Notes: generated by a model not told the origin, from the letters alone. A DNA stretch of 50,980 nucleotides from Candidatus Berkelbacteria bacterium (GCA_026397235.1 JAPLVG010000016.1:1-50980), one strand, 5' to 3'; positions 40,139-48,651 are shown, counted from the stretch's first letter. Numbers and translations: made by a program.

Positions 40139-42374
40139 ATGATGCAATTACGAAAGTGGGCAAAGAAAGTTGTCGTTTTCTCTTGCGCACTATCGATGGT
40201 TTTTTATTCATTGTTTATTGCTCTACCGCCACAGTTTGCTGAAGCCGGCACTCCGCCGACCGCTGCCATCACTTATTCAACCGATGGCGGTTCAACTTGG
40301 GCTTCGACTGCCAGCGTCAAAAACGGTACGACTTTGAGGGTAATCCACTTTTTCTGAAGATATGTCTGACACGACGGTTACTCAGGTTGCAATTGATAGT
40401 GATTTGCGTTCGGCTGTCGATATGACAAAAGGGGTCGACAAACAACATTACTATTATGACTTTACGGTTCCGGCTGGCAATGTTGCAACGGCAACAGTTT
40501 CGCTTTCAGTTGGTATCGATGACGATGACGGCGATGTCATTAACTCTACCCCAACTTCAGGGGCCACCTTTTCTGTCGATAACGCCGCGCCGACAGCTGC
40601 TGTTACTTACTCCAAAGATGCTGGTTCAACTTGGGCGTCATCAATCTCTGTTAAAAATTCAGACACTCTCATTATCAAAGCGACTTTTAATGAACCAATG
40701 GTTGTTGATCCAGCGACAAAAATCGCTCTTGATCATGCCGTTTTGTCGGCAACTGATATGACGAAAGATGACTCTACTCATTATACCTATACCCTCGATG
40801 TTGGGGCATCAGAAACTCATCTTGATACAATAGCGGTCTCTCTTTCGGTCGGCACTGATCTGGCTGGTAATATTATTACAGCCACTCCGACTTCCGGAGT
40901 ATCATTTAAGATTGACAACGAAGCCCCAACTTTTACCATCCAGTATTATTCCAATTCCGGACTCTCAACTTCACTGGGCAACAATCCTTATCTAAAAGTC
41001 GGGACATACTATATAAAAATTACCTCCGACGAGCCACTGGCGGCCACTCCAACAGTTGAAAGCAATACCGGAGGGGTTCTAAATCAAGTTGTTGATGGAG
41101 CAACCGCAGCCGTTTCTGGTAATGATTATAAATATACTCGCACAATAATCCATGACGATGCCGGCATTGGAGATAGTATGGAAAGCTTAACGCTCAACGG
41201 GACTGACTTGGCTGGCAATGCCGCAACACTAGTTCCTCCGACTAACTATCTTGCCAAAAGTGCTTATATCGATACGGTTTCTCCGGCAGTCGATGCTGCG
41301 GCAATCACCTCACCAAACGGCGGCGAACATTGGGCCGGCGACTCAGTTCACAATATTACCTGGGATCCAACTAAAATTACGGACCAAAATCTGCCTGAGT
41401 TATCGATCGCTTTGGACTATTGGGATGGAACTGATACTGGCACATGGAGATCAATTTCTGGCGATATGGCTAATACCGGCAGTTATAGCTGGACACTTCC
41501 TTCGTTATTTGATAGATCAGATGTTACTATCTGGTTGCAAGTCACAGATAAAGCAGAAAACCATACCAATGCTTTCAGCGGCGGCGGCATTATCAACTTT
41601 ACCATCGATTCCACTCCTCCGATGGCTCCTCAGGTTCCTGATTTTGTGGACGACAGCGGCTATAGAAACATTGCTGATAAAGCGGCAGGTATTGATGCTG
41701 TTGTTAATTTTATGCCTCTTCCCCTTGGCGCTGCCGTCGGCGATACATTGGAGCTTTTGCTAGATGGTGTTTCTTTCCCAATTCCTCAAACACATGTTCT
41801 CACCAGCGAAGATCTTGCTGATCCGGATAATCCATATTATTTATTTACTATTCCATCTGCTGCCTGGGGTGATATTGGAGATGGAACCAAAACCATTACA
41901 GCCAATACTACCGACATGGCTGGAAATGTTGGAGTTGGTTTTGCAGGCATAACTTTTATTTTGGATACTGGCGCTCCGACCGTTGATGCTGGCGCAAATA
42001 GAATAATGTATGCCAACCAGACAATTACTCAGAATGGCACAGTCTCTGGTGCTACCGGAATCGCTTGGTCTGGCAACAGTGCTGTTGGTTTTGGTTCGAC
42101 CGCGGCGGTCAGCACAATTTCTTGTGCCACTGCCGGAACTTATACTCTGACATTGACCGGATCGGATACCGCCGGCAATTCTGCTTCGGATACCATGACT
42201 TTGACAGTTTATAAAAATGGCGATATTAATAATGACGGGTCAATCAACAACGACGATTTTACCTTGTTGATGTACAACTGGGGTGCGCCAACCAACACTA
42301 TGGCCGACTACAATTCAAGCGGTGCGGTTGACAATGACGATTTCACAATTATGATGTATTGGTGGAACGCTTAA
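40139..42374 (+). pseudogene. Exported Ig-repeat protein with C-terminal dockerin (frameshifted)
   Basis: A signal peptide (ending LPPQFAEA) and the first Ig-like repeat are in ORF 40139..40357. The rest is in 40362..42374. The frame breaks near 40341-40350 inside repeat 1; the second repeat (ITYSKDAGSTWAS-like, IIKATFNEP) shows how it should read. Several bacterial Ig-like domains follow. The C-terminus is a type I dockerin with two calcium loops, GDINNDGSINNDDF and DYNSSGAVDNDDF. The next gene encodes a cohesin-like domain. A one-base insertion or two-base loss explains the break; the dockerin half is intact. Confidence 0.82.
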
Positions 42375-42406
42375 AAAATTTAAAATTATAAAATAGGAGG
42401 AGACAA

Positions 42407-43453
42407 ATGAAAAGAATAACAGCAATAATAACGTCGGCTTTGTTGGTAGCAGCAACAGTCTTCTGCTTAAATATTTCACCGGCAAATGCGGCAGCGACTG
42501 CTACAATTTCCGCATCACCAGGAAGCGGCGCAAAAACCACCGGCGTCAGTTTTAATGTTACAATTTCGGTCAATGGCGGCGGGCAAAACTTTACCTCTTT
42601 CGGTGCCAGTGTGGCAACAACAAATTTAACGATTGTCTCTTTGACCAAGGGGTCAAGCGTGGAAAAATGGACGACCGAACCAAGCACCGGCTCGCTGAAT
42701 TTTTTTGGCGCCGTTTCCGGATCGAAAGGCAGCGTCACAGCCTACACACTAAAAGTAAAGGGTAAAAAAGCCGGCAAAGCTTATATCTCAATCAGCGGCG
42801 GTTCGGTTAAATCAACCGACGGCTATTCGGTGACTGATATTTTCTCTTCATCAAGTGGTGGTAGTTATACCATCGCTGATGCACCGGCTGCACCCGCGGC
42901 TACCACTCCGGCAGTCGTTGCGCCAGCTTCACCGGTTCTGCCGGATACGGAAGCGGATTTAGCCAATAGTTGGGGACAATATTCAGTTGATCCAATTCTT
43001 ATGGTTAGTGTCGGCACTGACACAACTGCAGCATTAGATAGCACCGGTAATTTGACCGGAGTGAAATTTAGCGGTAGTGCAACACCGGGCGCTTTAATTT
43101 CGGCCTATATTTTCAGCAGCAAACTGGTTAAATCAGCCACTGCCGATGCCAACGGTTTGTGGTCGATTGTTCTTACGGAAGGATTAGCCGACGGTTCTCA
43201 CACTGCCTATTTTGTCAGCACGAAAGATGGCGTCAATACCAGAATTTCTAAAAAATTAGCTTTTACAGTAGATGCAACCAACAAAACCGCCACAGAAGTA
43301 GCAAGCACAGCGGCGACTGAAACATCGGCAGCAACTAATGTTTCTCATTGGTATTCCAATCCTTGGTTGTGGACCGGAGTTGGTCTGATCTTAATTGTTT
43401 TGATTTTGGTTTGGTATTTTTACTGGAAAAAACATCGAAAATCAGCTCAATAA
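42407..43453 (+). CDS. Membrane-anchored cohesin-like protein
   Basis: Signal peptide, then about 130 residues with the cohesin pattern: TISASPGSGAKTTGVSFNVT, VSLTKGSSVEKWTTEPSTGS, and KGSVTAYTLKVKGKKAGKAY, ISISGGSVKS. A Pro/Ala linker, one Ig-like domain (NLTGVKFSGSATPGALISAY) and a C-terminal membrane helix with basic tail (LWTGVGLILIVLILVWYFYW) follow. Length 348 aa; AGGAGG precedes the ATG. It directly follows the dockerin gene, so it may be the surface anchor that holds the dockerin protein. Cohesin assignment is from pattern, not search. Confidence 0.72.
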   Translation: MKRITAIITSALLVAATVFCLNISPANAAATATISASPGSGAKTTGVSFNVTISVNGGGQNFTSFGASVATTNLTIVSLTKGSSVEKWTTEPSTGSLNFFGAVSGSKGSVTAYTLKVKGKKAGKAYISISGGSVKSTDGYSVTDIFSSSSGGSYTIADAPAAPAATTPAVVAPASPVLPDTEADLANSWGQYSVDPILMVSVGTDTTAALDSTGNLTGVKFSGSATPGALISAYIFSSKLVKSATADANGLWSIVLTEGLADGSHTAYFVSTKDGVNTRISKKLAFTVDATNKTATEVASTAATETSAATNVSHWYSNPWLWTGVGLILIVLILVWYFYWKKHRKSAQ

Positions 43454-43494
43454 ATAGATAGATAAAAATCTCGGTTTTTGTGCTAGGAGGAAAG

Positions 43495-44022
43495 TTGTTT
43501 TGTTCTAAGTGTGGGGCGAAAATTGGCAAAGATGAGAAATTCTGCCAAAAATGTGGCCAGATGGTTGGGGACGGCGAGGAGAAAGATAAAAAAATAGCCG
43601 AACCGGCTCAAAAGCCGATGCCAATCCAACCAGCTGCGGTTCAGCCGGCGCCGAAACCGAAACAAAACGCCTGTGTTTCTTGTTTTGTTGGTCTTATAAT
43701 AATTATTATTTTTATTGTCGCCATTGCCTCGTTTTCAGATTATTTCAAAAAATATAATACTAATTCCGACACGAAATCAACGGATTCTAAATCAACAACC
43801 ACAACGCCAAAATCCGACTCCAGCTCCGGACAAACAACAACTCCTTTGACTCAAACGACAAAACAGTTGTACTATTCAATTGGCTGTTCCGGCTGTCAAA
43901 GTTCCGCCTGTCAACGCAGCTACAATTATGCCGGCTGGGATTCCGGAACCTGGCAGTATTACAAAAATACCTGCAGCTCTTGCCATTGCACCGATCTCAA
44001 AAGCCAATCGGTTTGGAGATAA
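43495..44022 (+). CDS. Zinc-ribbon single-pass membrane protein
   Basis: Start set at the TTG at 43495 with AGGAGG four bases before it, giving MFCSKCGAKIGKDEKFCQKC at the very N-terminus as in the gene at 36865. A Pro/Ala linker, one membrane helix (CFVGLIIIIIFIVAIASF), a Ser/Thr-rich stalk and a Cys-rich C-terminal module (GCSGCQSSACQRSY, CSSCHCTDL) follow. About 175 aa. It closes the surface-protein cluster. Confidence 0.72.
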   Translation: MFCSKCGAKIGKDEKFCQKCGQMVGDGEEKDKKIAEPAQKPMPIQPAAVQPAPKPKQNACVSCFVGLIIIIIFIVAIASFSDYFKKYNTNSDTKSTDSKSTTTTPKSDSSSGQTTTPLTQTTKQLYYSIGCSGCQSSACQRSYNYAGWDSGTWQYYKNTCSSCHCTDLKSQSVWR

Positions 44023-44054
44023 AACTGATTGAAAATATGATCTATAGTGCGACC

Positions 44055-44579
44055 CTATTTTTTCGTTAGAACAATTGTACCGCTGGCAGATTCGCCGCCA
44101 CCGGAACCGCTGTAGTTGACATTTATTGTCGTTCCGCTGATCGCCCCGGTATATGTCCCGATGACTGTAGCGCTTTGGCCGCCACTGGTCCCTGTTCCTG
44201 ACAGATTGCCGCTGACATTGCCGTTGGCATCAACTGTTCCGGTTACGGTTAGAACAATTTTGATGCTATATGCTCCGGTATAATTGGCGGTACCGGTGAT
44301 TGTGCCGTTTAAAATGTTCACATTAGCAGCGGTAATTCCTTTGTTGGCATTGGAAGTGCCGGAGTAACTGCCGTCAAATTGTGCCAGCGGATTAACTGGA
44401 GTCGTAACGGCCGGTGTTATGGTTTTTGGTTTCGATCGGTAAATCACGACTGTAACAATCGCGGCGATAGCAATTAGACCAATAATTACTAAAATAATTC
44501 CTAACTTGTTCTTCGACCAAAATGATCCCTCTTCAATTTTTTTTTCTCCGCCAGAGGCGGACTCCACTTCGTTTCGCAT
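44055..44579 (-). CDS. Membrane-anchored beta-rich surface protein
   Basis: Cytosolic charged start, one membrane helix (LGIILVIIGLIAIAAIVTVV), short linker, then a Gly/Thr/Ser-rich domain of about 110 residues made of alternating strands (FDGSYSGTSNANKG, GTITGTANYTGAYSIKI, GTYTGAISGTTINVNYSGS). Exported, no enzyme motif. AAGGAGG precedes the ATG. Length 174 aa. Confidence 0.72.
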   Translation of the reverse strand: MRNEVESASGGEKKIEEGSFWSKNKLGIILVIIGLIAIAAIVTVVIYRSKPKTITPAVTTPVNPLAQFDGSYSGTSNANKGITAANVNILNGTITGTANYTGAYSIKIVLTVTGTVDANGNVSGNLSGTGTSGGQSATVIGTYTGAISGTTINVNYSGSGGGESASGTIVLTKK

Positions 44580-44637
44580 AATTCCTCCTTGGTTAATTTA
44601 ATAATATTATAGCAAAAAACCGAATTATCCTGTTCCA

Positions 44638-44666
44638 TTTACATTCAACTGGTTTTTTGCTAAGAT
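44638..44666 (+). promoter_or_regulatory. Promoter of tRNA-Asn
   Basis: TTTACA (44638-44643), exactly 17 nt, TAAGAT (44661-44666) preceded by TGc. The tRNA begins 11 nt later. Confidence 0.65.
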
Positions 44667-44710
44667 TTTTCTGTATTCCCCGGTAGCTCAATGGCAGAGC
44701 AATTCGCTGT

Positions 44711-45252
44711 GGCACCTTAAAATTCCTTCATAAATATGAGACAATCTGCTTAATGGAGAAAAGAAAATATCGAGATCGAGCAGAGGAAAACAAAAAAGCC
44801 GTCGCCAAAAGAAGAAAAATGATTAAAGCAATGACGGTTAAGTACAAAGGTGGTAAGTGTTGCGTTTGTGGATACCATAAATGCAGCGCGGCTTTGTATT
44901 TCCACCACATTGATGATAGTGACAAAAGCTTTGGTTTATCCCTTAGGGGTTTGACCCGGTCATGGGCAAGAACAAAGGCCGAAGCTGATAAATGTGTATT
45001 AGTTTGTGCAAATTGTCATCATGAAATTCATGAAGGAACAACGCAGCTTCCAACAGAAACGTTGGTTGAAAAATCTCGGGATAACGGTGAAGGCTAAGTC
45101 GTAAGATATGCTAATACCGTGGGAACCCAGCACCACTTTTACGTTAGGTTAATGTAAAAGTGGTGCTGGGGCGCCGTAGAGACTAGATACCGAGACTCCT
45201 GTAAAATGGAGATGATATAGTCCACGCTGCTATGAAAATAGTGGATTAAGTG
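44711..45252 (+). ncRNA. Group I intron in tRNA-Asn (542 nt)
   Basis: The 5' exon ends in U and the intron ends in G, as required. Core elements visible: GAGACTAGATACC (R-like) and GATATAGTCC (S-like), giving P7 GACTA (45181-45185) with TAGTC (45218-45222), plus a CTCC/GGAG hairpin between them. A perfect 17-bp hairpin lies at 45126-45170 (CCCAGCACCACTTTTAC and its complement), and a CTAT-gaaa-ATAG hairpin sits near the 3' end. These look closer to phage-type IA than to the IC3 introns known in bacterial tRNAs. A convincing P1/internal guide was not found. Confidence 0.8.
44753..45097 (+). CDS. Intron-encoded HNH homing endonuclease
   Basis: Lies wholly inside the tRNA-Asn intron. The 114-aa protein has a Lys/Arg-rich start and a zinc-bound HNH module: CCVCGYHKC near 40, YFHHIDDSDKSF near 53, and LVCANCHHEIHEG near 82-94. 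The HH, intervening Asn and final His match the metal-binding HNH core of intron-encoded nucleases. It would cut intron-less tRNA-Asn genes and promote homing. A start codon downstream of the 5' splice site, the closed frame and intact motifs suggest an active element. No ribosome site is clear. Confidence 0.85.
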   Translation: MEKRKYRDRAEENKKAVAKRRKMIKAMTVKYKGGKCCVCGYHKCSAALYFHHIDDSDKSFGLSLRGLTRSWARTKAEADKCVLVCANCHHEIHEGTTQLPTETLVEKSRDNGEG

Positions 45253-45301
45253 TAACGAAAAGGTTGTCCGTTCGAATCGGACCCGGGGAGCCATAAAAAA
45301 T

Positions 45302-45326
45302 AGATCATCGCAAGATGGTCTTTTTC
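45302..45326 (+). terminator. Terminator of tRNA-Asn
   Basis: AGATCATC-gcaa-GATGGTCT, an 8-bp stem with one U-G pair, followed by TTTTTC. Confidence 0.75.
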
Positions 45327-45378
45327 TTATTGATTATTTTTGTAAATTTGCTAGTATATTCGCAAGAGGTCTAAACAG

Positions 45379-45846
45379 ATGAACGAGACAACACTTTGTT
45401 ATTTGATCCGCAATGGTGTGCAAGGTCTGGAAGTTTGTCTTGCGGAGAAGAAACTGCGATACGTCAAAGGCAAGCTAAATGCCGCTGGCGGCCATGTTGA
45501 AAAAGGTGAAGATCCGGCAGCTTGTGCCGCTCGCGAGCTTTTTGAAGAACAAGATGTTGTTGTCGAACCGGGAAAGCTTTGTCTCCAAGCCACAATCTAC
45601 TTCATTTTTCCTGGCAAAGAGCATGTTGACCTAAAGTGCCACGTCTTTGTAGCTCGCGGTTGGGAAGGTTGCCCAAAAGAAACCTCGTCAATGGGAGCTC
45701 CTGAATGGTATCCGGTTGACAATCTCCCAGTTGATCAGTTGCCAGGAGCCGACGCTGATTGGCTACCAACCGTTATCGTCGGCGAGGAATTCATCGAACG
45801 GACTTATCGTTTCGACAAGGATTTCAAACCTCTTCAATCGGCATAG
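45379..45846 (+). CDS. NUDIX hydrolase, MTH1/MutT-like
   Basis: Likely nucleotide sanitising pyrophosphatase (8-oxo-dGTP type). The region KLRYVKGKLNAAGGHVEKGE leads into the NUDIX box GGHVEKGEDPAACAARELFEEQDV. The usual final Gly of the box is replaced by Asp (EEQDV in place of EExGU); the catalytic REL-EE residues are kept. Length 155 aa. GAGG precedes the ATG behind an extended -10 (TGCTAGTAT, TAGTAT at 45352-45357). A terminator follows. GC-richer than its AT-rich neighbours. Confidence 0.88.
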   Translation: MNETTLCYLIRNGVQGLEVCLAEKKLRYVKGKLNAAGGHVEKGEDPAACAARELFEEQDVVVEPGKLCLQATIYFIFPGKEHVDLKCHVFVARGWEGCPKETSSMGAPEWYPVDNLPVDQLPGADADWLPTVIVGEEFIERTYRFDKDFKPLQSA

Positions 45847-45865
45847 ACCACCTGTAGTGATCTTG

Positions 45866-45894
45866 GACCAATCTGTGCGATTGGTCATTTTTTT
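45866..45894 (+). terminator. Terminator of the NUDIX gene
   Basis: GACCAAT-ctgtgcg-ATTGGTC followed by ATTTTTTT. Confidence 0.8.
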
Positions 45895-45910
45895 AATATC
45901 AACCATGTGG

Positions 45911-45916
45911 TAAAAT
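45911..45916 (+). promoter_or_regulatory. Extended -10 box, leaderless ABC-2 ATPase transcript
   Basis: TGGTAAAAT, ending 7 nt before the ATG at 45924. Confidence 0.5.
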
Positions 45917-45923
45917 ATAACAA

Positions 45924-46802
45924 ATGGAAACTGTTATTGAAGTCAAAGATTTGAAGAAGCATTTTGCGGCGGTTAGGGCCGTTGACGGGATTTCTTTTGA
46001 AATTAAAAAGGGTGAGATTTTTGGTTTTTTGGGTCCAAATGGGGCAGGTAAAACGACAACAATACGAATGATAATGGATTTTATCCGCCCAACTTCCGGT
46101 GAAATTAAAATTGCCGGGCTTGATGCGACAAAAGATAGCGTTGAATTAAAAAGAAAGATCGGCTATCTCTCAGATACGGCCAGATTTTATAACCACTGGA
46201 ATGTCAAAAAGCACTTGGATTTTCAGCAGGGAATGCGGGGAAAATCAAAAAATCTTGACGACCTGATTAAATTATTTAGATTGACATCAAAACAAAATTT
46301 CGCAAATTTATCATCTGGCAACAAGCGAAAACTTTCAATTATCTTGGCGCTAATGAACAACCCGGAAATTTTAATCCTTGATGAACCAACATCATCACTT
46401 GATCCGATTTTGCAAAATGCATTTCTAAACTATCTTGATAATTTTGCCAAAAACGGCGGCACGGTTTTTATGTCATCTCATAATTTATCCGAAGTTGAGA
46501 AGGTTTGTGATCGAGTCGGCATTATTAAAGACGGCAAAATGGTGGCAGTTGAAAGAATTTCGGAAATGAAGTTGATGAAAATGTATGATGTTCGTTTTCA
46601 TGCCGAAAAAATTGATCCTAAAATTTTTGCTGCTGAAAATATTGAAATCATTAGCCACACTGACGGTCTAACAATGTTGAAAGTCAAGGGCGACATTAAT
46701 CCAGTGATGGAAAAATTAGCAAAAATTAAAGTTAAAGATTTGGAAATCACTCACGTTAGTTTGGAAGATATTTTTATGGAGTTTTACCAGAGAAATAAAT
46801 GA
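45924..46802 (+). CDS. ABC-2 type transporter, ATP-binding protein
   Basis: CcmA/DrrA-type ATPase: Walker A GPNGAGKTT near 36, a divergent signature LSSGNKRKLSI near 128, Walker B ILILDEPTSSLDP near 150, switch SSHNLSEVEKVCDR. A C-terminal regulatory domain ends the 292-aa protein. The signature has SGN instead of GGQ. With the permease downstream it forms an exporter for an unknown drug, lipid or peptide. No ribosome site; the -10 box is 7 nt from the start. Confidence 0.94.
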   Translation: METVIEVKDLKKHFAAVRAVDGISFEIKKGEIFGFLGPNGAGKTTTIRMIMDFIRPTSGEIKIAGLDATKDSVELKRKIGYLSDTARFYNHWNVKKHLDFQQGMRGKSKNLDDLIKLFRLTSKQNFANLSSGNKRKLSIILALMNNPEILILDEPTSSLDPILQNAFLNYLDNFAKNGGTVFMSSHNLSEVEKVCDRVGIIKDGKMVAVERISEMKLMKMYDVRFHAEKIDPKIFAAENIEIISHTDGLTMLKVKGDINPVMEKLAKIKVKDLEITHVSLEDIFMEFYQRNK

Positions 46803-46925
46803 GGAATAAGTTGTTAGGCGTAGAGGTGAGTATTGGTAAAGTTTAGGTCGAAGTCTTTGGGATAAATAACTTGAACTTAGACTACGACTATACTAACATC
46901 CAACCCTTTCAACTTATAACAAATT

Positions 46926-47729
46926 ATGTTTAGAATTACTTGGGAGACAATGAAAGAGCGAAAGTGGCCGATGCTAATTTATTCTATGTCGTCAATTTTG
47001 TTATTGCTTTTGTACGTTGCGCTTTATCCCAGTATGGCGAGCCAATCACAACAATTGGCTGAAGTGATGAAATCGATGCCGGAAGCGTTGATGAAAGCTC
47101 TTGGTTCATCGGCGGCACAATTAACGAATTTTTCACTTGAGGCGCTTTTGGCCAGCAAACAATTTTCGGTAGTTTTTCAGGCGTTAGCGGCAATTTTTGC
47201 CATTTCGATCGCGGCCAACGATCTTGCTGGCGAGATAGAAACCGGAACGATTGAATTTTTACTTTCGCAGCCGATTTCCAGAACAAAACTTTATTTCTCG
47301 CGGTTTTTTTCTGGCTCATTACTATTGATCATTTTTTGTATCCTTTCAACTGTGACCGTAATTCCGATAGCAAAGCTTTTCCATGTTGATTATTCAGCTG
47401 TGGTTTATTGGCGGCTGTTGTTCGTGTCAGTATTATATTCTTTAGCGATTTATTCCTTCTCTTATGTGCTTTCAGCAATCTTTTCGGTCAAGGGCCGCGT
47501 TACTGGTATCGCCGGTGGAATTATCACTTTAATGTACGTTGTCTTTATTATCTCGTCATTAAAAGAAAGTTTAGACAAACTAAAATATCTGTCATTTTTC
47601 CACTATTTTTCCGCCGACGTACTCTATACCGGCGTCGACAAACTCGGCGTTTGGATTTTCATCGCCATCATCATCATTTGTACAACAGCAGGTGCCCTGG
47701 TTTTCAATCAACGCGATATTTCAACATAA
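46926..47729 (+). CDS. ABC-2 type transporter, permease
   Basis: About six membrane helices in 267 aa with the ABC2_membrane pattern, including the family's IAANDLAGEIETGTIEFLLS QP-type loop (near 98-118) and RLLFVSVLYSLAIYSFSYVL. Pairs with the ATPase 123 nt upstream. The intervening 123 nt has no ORF and a possible internal -10 (TATACT near 46889). No clear ribosome site before the ATG. Confidence 0.9.
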   Translation: MFRITWETMKERKWPMLIYSMSSILLLLLYVALYPSMASQSQQLAEVMKSMPEALMKALGSSAAQLTNFSLEALLASKQFSVVFQALAAIFAISIAANDLAGEIETGTIEFLLSQPISRTKLYFSRFFSGSLLLIIFCILSTVTVIPIAKLFHVDYSAVVYWRLLFVSVLYSLAIYSFSYVLSAIFSVKGRVTGIAGGIITLMYVVFIISSLKESLDKLKYLSFFHYFSADVLYTGVDKLGVWIFIAIIIICTTAGALVFNQRDIST

Positions 47730-47817
47730 ATCATTTTGCTAATGCGGGGAAAATTATTTAACACCTCGTTTTTTTTATTGTTTTTAATTATCGACCATCA
47801 TCAGTTTTTACTATCCC

Positions 47818-47851
47818 GACCGATATTAACCGATCGGTCACAATCAGTCGG
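47818..47851. repeat. ACCGATCGGT-family palindrome, copy 3 (3' side of the Cas2-like gene)
   Basis: 34 nt identical to copy 4 at 48415, same orientation, containing ACCGATCGGTCACAATC. Outer arms pair (CCGACCGAT with ATCAGTCGG, one mismatch) around the palindromic centre. It lies 3 nt after the stop of the PaaX/Cas2-like gene and could also act as its terminator. Confidence 0.8.
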
Positions 47852-47854
47852 AGA

Positions 47855-48391
47855 TCAGAAGAGTTTCTTGATATGGTCGTCAACATTACTTTTATCGACA
47901 ATGAAATACGAGACATATTCACGGATGCCGAGCTCGTCAACCACCAAATCAATTTCATCTGCTTTGTTGAAGCGACAAACCCACAAACTTTTTTGCAGTT
48001 TCTTGTAGCCGATTCGTCGCAAAGTTCGGCAAAATTGATGTCTCCTTTTGCAATGCTCTTCTGGAATGTCGTAGGAAATAATTCTAATTTTACCGTCCGA
48101 TTCGCTGTTTTTGGGATTTTCCAAATTCTTGATTTTGCCTCTCGTCGTCAGGCGGACAGAGTAAGATCCGTCAATTTTCTTTAGTTCGATGTAGCCTCGC
48201 TTGTCCATACTTCTCAAATTGTCGATTAATTGATCGGCGAGAAATCCATGGCCGTCGATATTTTTGTGATCAATGAATGATCCGAGTAATGCCTCAGGAA
48301 TTCGGGCGATTATGCTGAGAATAGTCCAAGTGATTTCACCCGAAACTTGGCCGATTTTATTCAGAGTTTCTTTTCCCGTCTCTTTTTTCAT
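47855..48391 (-). CDS. PaaX-like regulator with Cas2-fold C-terminal domain
   Basis: The N-terminal winged helix (about 1-85, with GHGFLADQLIDNLRSMDKRG and YSVRLTTRGKIK) is followed by a Cas2-like ferredoxin domain: KIRIISYDIPEEHCKRRHQF then LRRIGYKKLQKSLWVCRF. This is the PaaX arrangement; in CPR genomes such proteins are often labelled Cas2. Start at the ATG at 48391 (178 aa), 7 nt behind an extended -10; the track start lies 45 codons upstream across repeat copy 4. No cas1 or CRISPR array is present. Likely a transcriptional regulator. Confidence 0.82.
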   Translation of the reverse strand: MKKETGKETLNKIGQVSGEITWTILSIIARIPEALLGSFIDHKNIDGHGFLADQLIDNLRSMDKRGYIELKKIDGSYSVRLTTRGKIKNLENPKNSESDGKIRIISYDIPEEHCKRRHQFCRTLRRIGYKKLQKSLWVCRFNKADEIDLVVDELGIREYVSYFIVDKSNVDDHIKKLF

Positions 48392-48398
48392 TACAATT

Positions 48399-48404
48399 AT
48401 TATA
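48399..48404 (-). promoter_or_regulatory. Extended -10 box of the PaaX/Cas2-like gene
   Basis: Minus strand TGATATAAT, ending 7 nt before the ATG. The -35 position falls inside repeat copy 4, so that palindrome could be the gene's own operator. Confidence 0.6.
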
Positions 48405-48414
48405 TCAAACTTCA

Positions 48415-48448
48415 GACCGATATTAACCGATCGGTCACAATCAGTCGG
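48415..48448. repeat. ACCGATCGGT-family palindrome, copy 4 (5' side of the Cas2-like gene)
   Basis: 34 nt identical to copy 3 at 47818 and in the same orientation. It covers the -35 region of the PaaX/Cas2-like gene. Confidence 0.8.
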
Positions 48449-48529
48449 GGATTGGTGCCGATGATCGGTGGAAAAAGCGCTGAACATAATAAATAGCATT
48501 AAAAATAGGAAAAATTGTTGTAGCACTTG

Positions 48530-48587
<58 letters not shown>

Positions 48588-48651
48588 TGGAATTAGAAAC
48601 TAGAATTAATTAATCCTTGGATTTAGTCCAAGATAAAATTTGGAGGTATTT

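Larger units (their letters stand above)
44677..45293 (+). tRNA. tRNA-Asn (GUU) interrupted by a group I intron
   Basis: The 5' exon is 44677-44710 (TCCCCGG acceptor, D-arm GCTC...GAGC, anticodon strand ATTCGCTGT). The 3' exon is 45253-45293 (TAACGAAA, T-arm GTCCGTTCGAATCGGAC, acceptor CCGGGGA, discriminator G, encoded CCA). Joined, the anticodon loop is CTGTTAA with anticodon GTT and the tRNA is 75 nt. Acceptor, D and T stems are fully paired; the anticodon stem has one A-A mismatch at its outer end (27-43). The intron falls between anticodon positions 35 and 36. G73 fits asparagine. Only an efficient splice would give a usable tRNA. Confidence 0.88.

Noticed and set aside
44677-44715. The tRNA 5' half read straight on gives loop CTGTGGC, anticodon GTG, i.e. 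tRNA-His
   Set aside because: There is no G-1 or C73, and the 3' half lies 542 nt away; joining the exons gives GTT with a complete tRNA-Asn.
47818-48448. Cas2-like gene plus 34-nt palindromic repeats as a CRISPR locus
   Set aside because: Only two copies 600 nt apart, no spacer array, no cas1 or other cas gene, and the domain order is that of PaaX.
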